Of a DNA stretch of 56,761 nucleotides, positions 33,105 to 42,170 are shown one piece after another (position 1 is the first letter of the stretch; every line of letters begins with the position of its first letter). The notes below the pieces were generated by a model that saw only the letters and a program-made list of their open reading frames with translations, ran no database searches and was not told the DNA's origin. Position numbers and translations under genes: made by a program. Location of the stretch: NCBI GenBank assembly GCA_019749805.1, contig JAIEPH010000063.1, forward strand, positions 1 through 56,761. Direction: 5' to 3'. This DNA is from Mycobacteriaceae bacterium. GTDB lineage: Bacteria > Actinomycetota > Actinomycetes > Mycobacteriales > Mycobacteriaceae.

Positions 33105-33493
33105 GTGTGGATCATGACATCCCTGTCCGCTGCGCGAAGAGTTATCGGCCGTCGGCCACGGGCATGGTCGCGCGTCCCGACCATGGCGGCCGCACCGTGT
33201 CCGATCCAATCGGGCCGTTCCATCTGCCATTGCCGACGATGACGACCAGCGCGTCGCTGCGAGCGATGTATGGGCTGAGCCTGGTGGCAATCTCCGGGTG
33301 GCTACTCGGCCTTGCGGGCTGTTCGGGGCCGGCCGCGGATCGTATAGGCAGTAAAGCGCCACGGTGTGGGTGTGCGACGCAGCGAGCGGTGACCGGCAAT
33401 CGGTTCGAACCGCCGATACTTGCTTCGACGATTGAAAGGATGGTGGAAGGAACGTCCGCACAATGCGGTGCGAGATGGAGGGTGGTTACGGCT
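33105..33493 (+). other. 389-base gap with an in-frame lipoprotein-like leader
   Basis: Between the LpqD-like and USP genes the USP frame is open to 33107. Within it, codons from ATG 33239 or 33266 encode a signal-like stretch ending in LAGC-SGP (a lipobox). It is followed by low-complexity, Cys-containing sequence without a stop before the USP start. No separate gene can be supported here. Confidence 0.4.
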
Positions 33494-34381
33494 ATGAAAC
33501 TGATCGTTGGTTACCTGGCAACGCCGGGAGGCGCCGACGCGCTGGCGCTGGGGGTGCGGCTCGCCCGTACGCTCGGCGCCGAACTCGGGGTGAGCATCAT
33601 CTTGCCGCCGGATCGGATGGTGCCCTCGCTGGTTCCGGTCGGTAGCTACGACGAGCACCTCGCCGAGCAGGCCGAGCATTGGTTGGCCGAAGCGCGGGCG
33701 TCGATACCCGCCGACGTCGTCGCGGGGACCCACGTCAGTTTCGACGACTCGTGCGCCGACGGTTTGATCAAAGAAGCGGCACGGGTGCAGGCCGACCTGA
33801 TCGTCGTCGGCGGGTCCGGTGGTGGGCTGGCGGGTCCCTACTCGTTGGGCTCGGTCGTCAACGAGCTTCTGCATTCGGCGCCGGTGCCTGTCGCGGTGGC
33901 GCCGCGGGGCAGCCGCCATTGGTCAGAGAATCGGGTGCGGGAGGTGACGTGCGCGATCGGCGAGCGTGCGGGCGCGGATCTGCTGCTGGAAACCGCCGTT
34001 CGGTTCAGCCGGGCGGCGGGGACTCCGCTGCGGCTGGTGTCGTTGGTTGCGCTGGACCCGATGTTCGGGACGCTTCGCGGCGACGACGACGCGGTGCGTG
34101 GGCGTGCGCTCGCTCATGCCGAGCACACGGTCGAGATCGCCAAAAGGCAACTGCCCGAGGATTTTCCCGTGACATCGGCGGTTGTAGAGGGCCGGACGGT
34201 CGAGGAGGCGGTCAGCAAGCTCCAATGGCGTGACGGTGACGTGATCATGGTCGGATCGAGTCGGCTCAGCGCACCCAAGCGCCTGTTCCTCGGGTCGACG
34301 GCGGCGAAGATGTTGCGGGTACTGGAAGTCCCGATGGTGGTTGTTCCGAGGGATCAGTTCGAGGCCGCGGACCTGCCATGA
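33494..34381 (+). CDS. Tandem universal stress protein
   Basis: The 295-residue protein has two Usp domains. The first carries the ATP-binding loop GGSGGGLAGPYSLGSVVNELL (G-2x-G-9x-G-S), the second VGSSRLSAPKRLFLGSTAAKML. Such proteins bind ATP and act in hypoxia or stationary phase in mycobacteria, but no specific role can be read here. The start ATG 33494 has a GGAGGGTGG site; the longer upstream frame is not Usp-like. Confidence 0.9.
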   Translation: MKLIVGYLATPGGADALALGVRLARTLGAELGVSIILPPDRMVPSLVPVGSYDEHLAEQAEHWLAEARASIPADVVAGTHVSFDDSCADGLIKEAARVQADLIVVGGSGGGLAGPYSLGSVVNELLHSAPVPVAVAPRGSRHWSENRVREVTCAIGERAGADLLLETAVRFSRAAGTPLRLVSLVALDPMFGTLRGDDDAVRGRALAHAEHTVEIAKRQLPEDFPVTSAVVEGRTVEEAVSKLQWRDGDVIMVGSSRLSAPKRLFLGSTAAKMLRVLEVPMVVVPRDQFEAADLP

Positions 34382-34530
34382 GCGAATCCGCGGAGGACAC
34401 AGGTCTCGTCTCGAAGGGCCTTGCCGCTTCTTCGAGCGGCGCACGCTGTCCGACAGCATGAGTTAGAACGGGCACGATCCGAGCACGAATGCGCCACTCG
34501 AGCGGGTCGCGCTGCGGTTGGATTTGTCCC

Positions 34531-35081
34531 ATGCAGATGCGCGCGGCCCGAATGCACGACTACAACCAACCCCTGCGAATCGAGGAAGTTCCGGTTCCCG
34601 ACATCGGGCCGGCCGAAGTGCTCGTCAAGGTGGCCGCGACAGGCAGTTACGGGGTCCAGTATGCGCGCTTGCTCGGTGGCGGTGCGACGGTGGTGGCCTT
34701 CGCGCGTAGTGACGAAAAGCTGGCCCTGGCAAGGGAAAACGGTGCGCATCACACCGTCAACACCCCGGGAAGACGGCGGAAGAGGTTGCCGATGTCCTCG
34801 AAGACTCGACGGGCCGGCGCGAGGCCGACGGCTTGCAGTTGGGGGCGGCGGTCCTGGCGCGCGAGGGCGCGATAACGTGCGTGGGCCTCATGGGGCAGAA
34901 AGTGGTGCTGCCGCTGCTGCCGTTGACGAACGGGGAGAGGTCGTATTTCGGCTCGTTCTGGGGGAACCAGGGCCTGATCAAGCACACCGTCAAGACGGTG
35001 GGGCTCGATGACGTCAACGAGAAACTCGAGGCGTTGGCGCGCGGCGATGTGGTCGGTCGCTCCGTCCTGGTCTTCGACTGA
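34531..35081 (+). pseudogene. Decayed zinc-type alcohol dehydrogenase gene
   Basis: The first 38 codons encode a normal MDR start (MQMRAARMHDYNQPLRIEEV to VLVKVAATG). Near 34645 about 130 residues are missing, including the zinc-binding Cys/His region, and the frame resumes in the Rossmann fold (GVQYARLLGGGATVVAFARS). A one-base loss near 34765 shifts the frame (the continuation GKTAEEVADVLEDSTGRREAD is in the next frame). Two further in-frame losses lie near 34833 and 34975. The C-terminus is intact (HTVKTVGLDDVNEKLEALAR to VLVFD). No functional product is possible. Confidence 0.85.
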
Positions 35082-35191
35082 CCCGGTAGCACGCGGCACC
35101 GACAAGTCGCCCTCGTTATCCCCAGCCGGGGATTGATCCACAAGCTCGGACTGTGGACTCCGGCGTTGCCGGTTTTGGCGGTGTGTGTCAG

Positions 35192-35197
35192 TAGCGT
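35192..35197 (+). promoter_or_regulatory. -10 box of probable leaderless promoter (HNH protein)
   Basis: TAGCGT ends exactly six bases before ATG 35204; no ribosome binding site is present. Confidence 0.45.
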
Positions 35198-35203
35198 TGT
35201 GGT

Positions 35204-36583
35204 ATGGGCGAATTCATCACCTCAGCGGTGGCACGGGAGCGCATCTCGGTTGCCCTCGACGCGATCGACGATGCCCACCGGGTGCTGCGGGAAACAGCCC
35301 CTGATGAGGTGGGCACCGCGTTTCGGATGGTTATGGCTGAGCGGCTGGAATTGCAGGAGCGCTTCAATCGTGGCGTGATGTACCGGATATTCGGGCAGTT
35401 GGCCGATCCGCCCGACGAAGCGGGCAGCGCACCTGGGTGGGTGCAGAACCTCGCCGCACGCCTGCGAGTGACGCCCGCGGAGGTCAAGCGTCGCAACAAA
35501 GTTGCTGGGCGGATCCTGCCACGACGCTCGGTGTCGGGCGAGCTGCTGCAACCACATTTGTCGGCGGTGGCCATGGCGGTGGCGGCCGGAGCGATTGGCG
35601 AGGACCATGTGAAGGTCATCACGGCCGCGATGGACAAGCTGCCGTCATGTGTGTCTGTCACCGAGCGCGCCGACGTGGAAGCGAGCCTCGTACGCGAAGC
35701 CACTAAGAGCGACGCCGAAATCGTCAGGGCCGCCGCCAACCGTATCGACGAGATCTTCAATCCTGACGGTGATTTCGACGAGGCCGACCGTGCGCGTCGT
35801 CGCGGCGTGGTGGTGGGACGCCAGGGTCGTGACGGGATGTCACGGATTTCGGGCTACCTGGACCCCGAAGCCCGTGCCTATGTGGAAGCCGCCGCCGCGG
35901 CGGTACGCCCGGGTCGTCACCTGCCCGACGGCGCGGTCGAAGAGCGGCGTGACGACCGCAGCGCATCCCAACGGTGCCATGACGGCATCAAGCTCGGGCT
36001 CAAAGCCGGTATCGCGTCCGGGGAGATGGGCACTCACCGCGGGCATGCGGTGACGGTCATCGCCCGCACGACGTTGGCCGAACTCAACCAGGCCGTCCAC
36101 GCGGTGATCGATCCCGCTATACCGATGCCCTCGCCCGCGCGCACCGGCGGCAACGGTGTGTTGCCGATGCGTGATCTCATCCGGATGGCTGCCGAGGCGA
36201 TTCACTACCTGGCGGTCTTCGAGGACCACAGCGACCGGCCCATCTATCTGGGTCGTCAGAAGCGAATTGCGACAACCGACCAACGCATCATCTGCTACTC
36301 ACGCGACGGCGGCTGCACCCGCCCGAATTGCCTTGAGCCTGGCTACCACTGCGAGGTGCATCACAGCCCGGAATGGGTTCCGAGCGGTGCCACCGACGCC
36401 GATTCGCTGTTCTTCGCCTGCGGACCCGACCACAAGCTGCTTACGGAAAAACGATGGCGTACCGAAGTCACCGACACCGGCCGGCTGGCGTGGACGGATG
36501 GAATTCGACCTCCAGAGGTCAACCATGCCCACCACCCCGAGGAACTCCTGCGCAGCGACCCGGATCCACCCGACGCCGAGTAG
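35204..36583 (+). CDS. DUF222/HNH protein of the 13E12 repeat family
   Basis: The 459-residue protein has an N-terminal DUF222 helical region (about 20-320) and a C-terminal HNH nuclease motif (CSRDGGCTRPNCLEPGYHCEVHHSPEW, then SLFFACGPDHKLL) with Cys pairs for a structural zinc. This is the REP13E12 family, found in many copies in mycobacteria and often near mobile elements. A DNA-cutting role is likely by motif but not shown. It sits between the decayed dehydrogenase and dnaE2. Confidence 0.88.
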   Translation: MGEFITSAVARERISVALDAIDDAHRVLRETAPDEVGTAFRMVMAERLELQERFNRGVMYRIFGQLADPPDEAGSAPGWVQNLAARLRVTPAEVKRRNKVAGRILPRRSVSGELLQPHLSAVAMAVAAGAIGEDHVKVITAAMDKLPSCVSVTERADVEASLVREATKSDAEIVRAAANRIDEIFNPDGDFDEADRARRRGVVVGRQGRDGMSRISGYLDPEARAYVEAAAAAVRPGRHLPDGAVEERRDDRSASQRCHDGIKLGLKAGIASGEMGTHRGHAVTVIARTTLAELNQAVHAVIDPAIPMPSPARTGGNGVLPMRDLIRMAAEAIHYLAVFEDHSDRPIYLGRQKRIATTDQRIICYSRDGGCTRPNCLEPGYHCEVHHSPEWVPSGATDADSLFFACGPDHKLLTEKRWRTEVTDTGRLAWTDGIRPPEVNHAHHPEELLRSDPDPPDAE

Positions 36584-36603
36584 TGGCGCGGTCCTGCTGC
36601 TAT

Positions 36604-36619
36604 TAGAACATGTGTTCGA
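36604..36619. promoter_or_regulatory. dnaE2: LexA (SOS) box of dnaE2
   Basis: TAGAAC-ATGT-GTTCGA matches the mycobacterial LexA site at 11 of 12 fixed bases. It lies directly against the -10 box. Confidence 0.88.
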
Positions 36620-36625
36620 TACACT
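36620..36625 (+). promoter_or_regulatory. dnaE2: -10 box of probable leaderless dnaE2 promoter
   Basis: TACACT ends exactly six bases before ATG 36632, immediately after the LexA box, so LexA would sit over the -35 region. Confidence 0.6.
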
Positions 36626-36631
36626 GCAGGG

Positions 36632-39600
36632 ATGGGCTGGCATACCGGACCGCCGAGCTGGACGGAAATGGAGCGCGTGCTCAACGGCAAGCCGCGCCGT
36701 GCCGGCTGGCCCATCGACCAGCAGATCGGCGACGGCGGGGACAGTCCGGCCTGGTCGCGCAAGCGCGGGTCCTACGAGCCGCTGGACATCGACCGCTCCG
36801 GATCGTCGGTGCCGTATGCGGAGTTGCATGCGCATTCGGCGTACAGCTTCCTCGACGGTGCCAGCACGCCGGAAGAACTCGTCGAGGAGGCCGCCAGGCT
36901 CGATCTGCGTGCCATCGCGCTCACCGATCACGACGGGCTCTATGGGGTGGTGCGCTTCGCCGAGGCCGCCAAGGAACTCGACATGCAGACGGTGTTCGGC
37001 GCGGAACTGTCACTCGGCGGTGGCGACCGCACCGAGGACCCGGACCCGCCGGGTCCGCATCTGCTGGTGCTGGCTCGCGGTCCGGAGGGATATCGGCGAC
37101 TGTCGCGCGAGCTCGCGAAGGCACATCTGGCGGGCGGTGAGAAGGGCAAGCTGCGCTACGACTACGACGCGTTGACCGAGGCGGCAGGCGGGCACTGGCA
37201 CATCCTCACCGGATGCCGTAAAGGGCATGTCCGCCAGGCATTCTCCCAAGGCGGACCGGAGGCGGCGGCCACAGCACTCGCCGATCTGGTTGACCGGTTC
37301 GGCCGTGACCGCGTCAGCATCGAGCTCACTCACCACGGACATCCCTGCGACAACGAACGCAACGGCGCACTCGCCGAACTGGCGCCCAGGTTCGGCCTCG
37401 GCGTCGTGGCCACCACCGCCGCACACTTTGCTGAGCCGTCCCGCGGCAGGCTGGCCATGGCCATGGGTGCGATCCGCGCTCGGCATTCAATGGATGAGGC
37501 GGCCGGTTATCTTGCCCCGCTGGGCGGTTCGCACCTGCGGTCGGGAGTGGAGATGGCGCAACTCTTCGCCCACCGTCCCGAGGTGGTGACGGCGGCGGCC
37601 GACCTGGGCGAGCAGTGTGTGTTCGGGCTCGCGCTGATCGCCCCTCAGTTGCCGCCGTTCGATGTCCCGGAGGGGCACACCGAAGACAGCTGGCTGAGAC
37701 ATCTCGTCATGACGGGGGCCCGAAACCGGTACGGGCCACCCGAGCGTGCCCAGCGGGCATACGCCCAGATCGAGCACGAGCTGAAAATCATTGAACAGCT
37801 GACATTTCCGGGCTACTTCCTGGTGGTTCACGACATCACTCGATTCTGCAAAGAGAACAACATCCTGGCCCAGGGCAGGGGATCGGCGGCCAACTCGGCT
37901 GTCTGTTATGCACTCGGCGTCACCAACGTCGATCCGATCGCCAACGAGCTGCTGTTCGAGCGGTTCCTGTCTCCGGCGCGCGACGGACCTCCGGACATCG
38001 ACATCGACATCGAATCGGACCTGCGCGAGAACGCAATACAGTACGTCTACAACCGCTACGGCCGCGACTACGCCGCCCAGGTGGCCAATGTCATCACCTA
38101 CCGAGGCCGCAGCGCCGTGCGCGACATGGCCCGCGCGCTGGGGTTCTCCCAGGGGCAGCAGGATGCGTGGAGTAAGCAGATCGGCCAGTGGGGCAACCTG
38201 ACCGAAGCGACTCATGTCGATGATGTCCCCGAACCGGTGATCGACCTGGCCGTGCAGATCTCCAACCTGCCGAGGCACATGGGCATCCATTCGGGCGGCA
38301 TGGTGATCTGCGACCGCCCCATCGCCGATGTCTGCCCGGTGGAATGGGCCCGGATGGAGAACCGCAGTGTGTTGCAGTGGGACAAAGATGACTGCGCAGC
38401 AATCGGTTTGGTGAAGTTCGATCTGCTCGGCCTCGGTATGCTCTCGGCGCTGCACTACTGCATCGACCTGGTGCGCGAGCACAAAGACCTCGACGTCGAC
38501 CTGGCCAAGCTGGACCTGTCCGAGCCCGCGGTGTACGAGATGCTGCAGCGCGCCGACTCCGTCGGGGTGTTCCAGGTGGAGTCCCGCGCGCAGATGGCCA
38601 CGCTGCCCCGGCTGAAGCCAAGGGTGTTCTACGACCTGGTGGTCGAGGTCGCGCTGATCCGTCCGGGCCCCATCCAGGGCGGGTCGGTGCATCCGTACAT
38701 CAAGCGGCGCAACGGGGACGAACGCGTCACCTACGAACACCCGTCGATGGAAGCCGCTCTGCGAAAGACATTGGGTGTTCCGCTGTTTCAGGAACAGCTC
38801 ATGCAGCTTGCAGTGGACTGCGCGGGCTTCTCCGCCGCCGAGGCCGACCAGTTGCGCCGCGCGATGGGCTCCAAACGCTCCACCGAGCGCATGCGGCGGC
38901 TGCGGGGCAGGTTCTACGACGGTATGCGCGCGCGGCACGGCATCACGGGAGAGGTGGCCGACCGGATTTACGAGAAACTGGAAGCATTCGCCAACTTCGG
39001 TTTCCCGGAAAGCCATTCGCTGAGCTTCGCCTCGCTGGTGTTCTACTCGTCGTGGTTCAAGCTGCATCATCCTGCGGCGTTCTGTGCTGCGCTGCTGCGG
39101 GCGCAACCGATGGGCTTCTACTCACCGCAGTCGCTGGTGGCCGACGCCCGCAGGCACGGTGTCACCGTCCACGGACCGGACGCCAACGCCAGCCTCGCGC
39201 ACGCAACCCTGGAGAACGTCGGCACCGAGGTGCGGCTTGGGCTCGGCAGCGTCCGACACATCGGTGACGAGCTGGCCGAACGCATAGTCGCTGAGCGAAA
39301 ATCCAACGGGCCATTCACTTCTCTGCTCGATCTCACCCAGCGGATTCAGCTCAGCGTTCCACAGACCGAGGCGCTGGCCACCGCGGGTGCGCTGGGCTGC
39401 TTCGGAATCACCCGACGAGAAGGGCTGTGGGCCGCGGGCGCGGCCGCCACCCAACGTCCCGACCGGCTCCCCGGAGTGGGAGCGTCATCGCAGATCCCCT
39501 CGCTGCCCGGCATGACCGAACTGGAACTGGCCACCGCCGACGTGTGGGCGACGGGCGTCTCGTCCGACAGCTATCCCACCCAGTTCCTGCGCGAAAACCT

Positions 39601-39925
39601 CGACGCACTCGGCGTCGTTCCGGCCGACAAGCTGTTGGAGGTCCCCGATGGGACCCGCGTGCTGGTGGCCGGAGCGGTGACCCACCGCCAGCGGCCTGCG
39701 ACGGCGCAGGGGGTCACGTTCATCAACCTCGAGGACGAGACCGGGATGGTGAACGTCCTTTGTTCGCGCGGGGTTTGGGCGCGGCATCGCAAGCTGGCGC
39801 AGACGGCGTCGGCACTGCTGATCCGCGGACAGGTGCAGAACGCCACCGGCGCGGTCACCGTCGTCGCCGACCGCATGGGCAAGCTCGACATGCGGGTGGC
39901 TTCGAAGTCCCGGGACTTCAGATGA
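36632..39925 (+). CDS. dnaE2: Error-prone DNA polymerase III alpha subunit DnaE2
   Basis: The 1097-residue polymerase has the PHP domain (HAHSAYSFLDGAS, residues 68 on), the C-family palm with catalytic aspartates Asp455, Asp457 and Asp459 in PDIDIDIESD, the fingers, and a C-terminal OB domain (VLVAGAVTHRQRPATAQG). It starts MGWHTGPPSWTEMERVLNGK, like M. tuberculosis DnaE2. DnaE2 copies damaged DNA and makes most damage-induced mutations together with ImuA' and ImuB. SOS control is shown by the LexA box. Confidence 0.97.
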   Translation: MGWHTGPPSWTEMERVLNGKPRRAGWPIDQQIGDGGDSPAWSRKRGSYEPLDIDRSGSSVPYAELHAHSAYSFLDGASTPEELVEEAARLDLRAIALTDHDGLYGVVRFAEAAKELDMQTVFGAELSLGGGDRTEDPDPPGPHLLVLARGPEGYRRLSRELAKAHLAGGEKGKLRYDYDALTEAAGGHWHILTGCRKGHVRQAFSQGGPEAAATALADLVDRFGRDRVSIELTHHGHPCDNERNGALAELAPRFGLGVVATTAAHFAEPSRGRLAMAMGAIRARHSMDEAAGYLAPLGGSHLRSGVEMAQLFAHRPEVVTAAADLGEQCVFGLALIAPQLPPFDVPEGHTEDSWLRHLVMTGARNRYGPPERAQRAYAQIEHELKIIEQLTFPGYFLVVHDITRFCKENNILAQGRGSAANSAVCYALGVTNVDPIANELLFERFLSPARDGPPDIDIDIESDLRENAIQYVYNRYGRDYAAQVANVITYRGRSAVRDMARALGFSQGQQDAWSKQIGQWGNLTEATHVDDVPEPVIDLAVQISNLPRHMGIHSGGMVICDRPIADVCPVEWARMENRSVLQWDKDDCAAIGLVKFDLLGLGMLSALHYCIDLVREHKDLDVDLAKLDLSEPAVYEMLQRADSVGVFQVESRAQMATLPRLKPRVFYDLVVEVALIRPGPIQGGSVHPYIKRRNGDERVTYEHPSMEAALRKTLGVPLFQEQLMQLAVDCAGFSAAEADQLRRAMGSKRSTERMRRLRGRFYDGMRARHGITGEVADRIYEKLEAFANFGFPESHSLSFASLVFYSSWFKLHHPAAFCAALLRAQPMGFYSPQSLVADARRHGVTVHGPDANASLAHATLENVGTEVRLGLGSVRHIGDELAERIVAERKSNGPFTSLLDLTQRIQLSVPQTEALATAGALGCFGITRREGLWAAGAAATQRPDRLPGVGASSQIPSLPGMTELELATADVWATGVSSDSYPTQFLRENLDALGVVPADKLLEVPDGTRVLVAGAVTHRQRPATAQGVTFINLEDETGMVNVLCSRGVWARHRKLAQTASALLIRGQVQNATGAVTVVADRMGKLDMRVASKSRDFR

Positions 39926-39937
39926 AACGCTGACCGC

Positions 39938-39943
39938 TACCGT
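39938..39943 (+). promoter_or_regulatory. -10 box of probable leaderless promoter (MFS transporter)
   Basis: TACCGT ends exactly six bases before GTG 39950. Confidence 0.45.
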
Positions 39944-39949
39944 GAAGAA

Positions 39950-41092
39950 GTGACGCGTCGCGGGTACTTCCTCGTTGCCGCGGGGACCGCACTCATCGCA
40001 TGCTGTTATGGCTTCGCGCGGTTTACCTACGGATTGTTCGCACCCGTGTTCACCGACGCTTTCGAGCTCACGCCCACGCTCACCGGGGTGATAGGTGCGG
40101 GAAGCTACATCGGGTACTGCGCCGCGATCATCGTCAGCCTGGTGCTGACCGAACGACTCGGTGCGCGATGGGTCGCCGCTACTGCCGGAATCGTTGCGAC
40201 AGTGGGTATCTCGCTAGTCGCCGTCGCACCGTCAGCCTGGATTCTGGCTGCGGGAGTGCTGGTCGCAGGGTGCAGCACCGGGATCGCCTCGCCGCCGCTG
40301 GCGGCGGCCGTCGCACAGTTCGTGCGAAGCGAAGCCGCGGATCGAGCCCAGACGGTCGTCAATGGAGGTACCGGAGTCGGCGTGGTCTTGTCCGCGCCGA
40401 TCGCGCTTGCGCTCTTCACCCAGTGGCGTCTGGCGTGGGCCGTATACGCGATCTTGGCCGTCCTCGTGACCATCGCGGTGATCCTGGCGATACCGTCCAC
40501 TTCGGGCCTGCCTGCTCAGACCGCAGTCGAACGATCTTGGCGCCCAGGCTCCTTCGGTCTCATCGCCGCATCCTTGATGATAGGAATCGGCAGCATTGCG
40601 GTCTGGACCTTCGGTCGAGATCTGATCACCACGCTCGGTGGAGCCGACACGACGCGCTCGTCGCTCATGTGGATCGTGCTCGGTGCGGCGGGCATCATCG
40701 GAGCGTTGGCAGGCGACGCCGTCGGCCGTATCGGATTGCGGCGGGCGTGGATCGCAGCGACGGTGACGATGGCCGCGGCTTCGGTGCTGTTGGCGCTGGT
40801 GCCGTCCAGCCTCGTCGCGGTCATCGTCGCGGCCGCGCTGTTCGGTGCTGCCTACATCAGTCTGACGGGGCTGCTCCTGTTGTGGAGCGTGCGGCTGTAC
40901 CCGGACCGGACTTCGTTCGGGGTCGGTCTGTCGTTCTTCACCATCGCGGCGGGACAGGCGTTGGGTGCACCTGCGGCCGGTCTGCTAATCGATGCTGTTG
41001 GCGCCCCAGCGGCGTTCGTGACGATCGCAGTTGTGGGGTTGAGCGTCGTTGCCCTGCGCCCGGCCGGGTCGGCTCAGCCTCGAAACGCCTAG
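39950..41092 (+). CDS. Major facilitator superfamily transporter (YbfB-type)
   Basis: The 380-residue protein has about 12 membrane helices and the YbfB/YjiJ-like start YGFARFTYGLFAPVFTDAF. Charged motifs are few. The substrate is unknown. It follows dnaE2 by 24 bases but has its own -10 box, so it need not be part of the SOS unit. Its stop overlaps the stop of the convergent PPOX gene by four bases. Confidence 0.88.
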   Translation: MTRRGYFLVAAGTALIACCYGFARFTYGLFAPVFTDAFELTPTLTGVIGAGSYIGYCAAIIVSLVLTERLGARWVAATAGIVATVGISLVAVAPSAWILAAGVLVAGCSTGIASPPLAAAVAQFVRSEAADRAQTVVNGGTGVGVVLSAPIALALFTQWRLAWAVYAILAVLVTIAVILAIPSTSGLPAQTAVERSWRPGSFGLIAASLMIGIGSIAVWTFGRDLITTLGGADTTRSSLMWIVLGAAGIIGALAGDAVGRIGLRRAWIAATVTMAAASVLLALVPSSLVAVIVAAALFGAAYISLTGLLLLWSVRLYPDRTSFGVGLSFFTIAAGQALGAPAAGLLIDAVGAPAAFVTIAVVGLSVVALRPAGSAQPRNA

Positions 41093-41505
41093 CCCTCGGT
41101 CGGGGTGGTCCACACCTTGTCGACGCTGATCTTCAATCGCAGGTTGTAGGCCGACAGGAATTCCTCGGTGAAGCCAAGGCTGCTCGCCAGCTCGGCGTAC
41201 TTCGCGCGGTATCGCTCGTCCTGCAACGGATCTGCGTTCTCGGCGTCGACGGTGGCCTCACCGCCCACCACGATGACGCCGGAACCGGCCCCATCGGAAT
41301 CCAGATTCAGGCTGACCCGAGGATGGTTCCTGATGTGTCGGACCTTCGCGGCGTTGGGTTCCGAATAGACGAAGACGTCCTTGCCGTCGAAGTAAAACCA
41401 GACCAATCGCGGCACGGGCTGGCCGGATTTGGCCACCGTGGTCAACCATGCCGAATGATCGGCTGAAAGCCGGTCGGTGACTTCTTGCGTGAATTCGACT
41501 GCCAT
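41089..41505 (-). CDS. PPOX-class flavin/F420-binding protein (Rv3369-like)
   Basis: The 138-residue split-barrel protein (WLTTVAKSGQPVPRLVWFYF, VRHIRNHPRVSLNLD) belongs to the pyridoxamine-phosphate-oxidase-like group that in mycobacteria often uses F420 or FMN. It starts MAVEFTQEVTDRL from ATG 41505. It is divergent from the nitroreductase gene with only 23 bases between start codons. Confidence 0.88.
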   Translation of the reverse strand: MAVEFTQEVTDRLSADHSAWLTTVAKSGQPVPRLVWFYFDGKDVFVYSEPNAAKVRHIRNHPRVSLNLDSDGAGSGVIVVGGEATVDAENADPLQDERYRAKYAELASSLGFTEEFLSAYNLRLKISVDKVWTTPTEG

Positions 41506-41512
41506 ACCGCCG

Positions 41513-41522
41513 AATGTAGTCT
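41513..41522. promoter_or_regulatory. Overlapping divergent -10 boxes
   Basis: On the minus strand TACATT (41513-41518) ends seven bases before ATG 41505. On the plus strand TAGTCT (41517-41522) ends six bases before GTG 41529. The two hexamers share two bases, so both leaderless promoters compete for the same site. Confidence 0.5.
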
Positions 41523-41528
41523 CGAAAG

Positions 41529-42167
41529 GTGACCCTGAACTTGTCTGTCGATGAAGTCCTGACCACCACACGTTCAGTGCGCAAGCGGCTGGACCTCGAG
41601 AAGCCGGTGTCGCGCGAGGTGTTGATGGAGTGTCTGGAGCTATCGCTTCAGGCGCCGACCGGATCCAACGCGCAGGGTTGGCAGTGGATCTTCGTCGACG
41701 ATCCGGAGAAGAAGAAGGCGCTCGCCGAGATCTACCGCCACAACGCCGAGCAGTACCTCGAAATGCCCAAACCCACCTACGGCGATGAGCGGGACGAGCA
41801 GCGGCCGCGCGTCACGGATTCCGCGAAGTACCTCGCCGAGCACTTCCACGAGGTGCCGGTGATGCTGATTCCCTGCCTTGCGGGCAGCCCAGACGACGCG
41901 GTTGCGGGCAGCGCGGGGTTCTGGGGCTCGCTGCTACCCGCGGTCTGGAGTTACATGTTGGCCCTGCGCTCGCGGGGGCTTGGTTCGGCGTGGACGACGC
42001 TGCATCTGGTCGGCAAGGGGGAGAAGCTGGCCGCCGAGGTCCTCGGCATTCCGTTCGACGAGTATCGCCAGGGTGGCCTGTTCCCCATCGCGTACACCAA
42101 GGGCACCGATTTCCGCCCCGCCAAGCGGCTGCCCGCTGAGCAGCTGACCCACTGGAATTCGTGGTGA
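41529..42167 (+). CDS. Nitroreductase family protein (Rv3368c-like)
   Basis: The 212-residue FMN enzyme has the family start TTRSVRKRLDLEKPV (Arg residues for FMN phosphate) and the core LSLQAPTGSNAQGWQW. It matches Rv3368c. It may reduce nitro or quinone compounds with NAD(P)H. Its start GTG 41529 is placed by the -10 box six bases upstream. Confidence 0.9.
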   Translation: MTLNLSVDEVLTTTRSVRKRLDLEKPVSREVLMECLELSLQAPTGSNAQGWQWIFVDDPEKKKALAEIYRHNAEQYLEMPKPTYGDERDEQRPRVTDSAKYLAEHFHEVPVMLIPCLAGSPDDAVAGSAGFWGSLLPAVWSYMLALRSRGLGSAWTTLHLVGKGEKLAAEVLGIPFDEYRQGGLFPIAYTKGTDFRPAKRLPAEQLTHWNSW

Positions 42168-42170
42168 GGC

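Noticed and set aside
33405..33414. GGTTCGAACC as a LexA site
   Set aside because: It is a palindrome but lacks the four-base spacer between TCGAAC and GTTCGA half-sites.
37487..39106. 539-codon minus-strand frame inside dnaE2
   Set aside because: Lies wholly antisense to dnaE2, whose domains are intact; the product has no recognisable domain.
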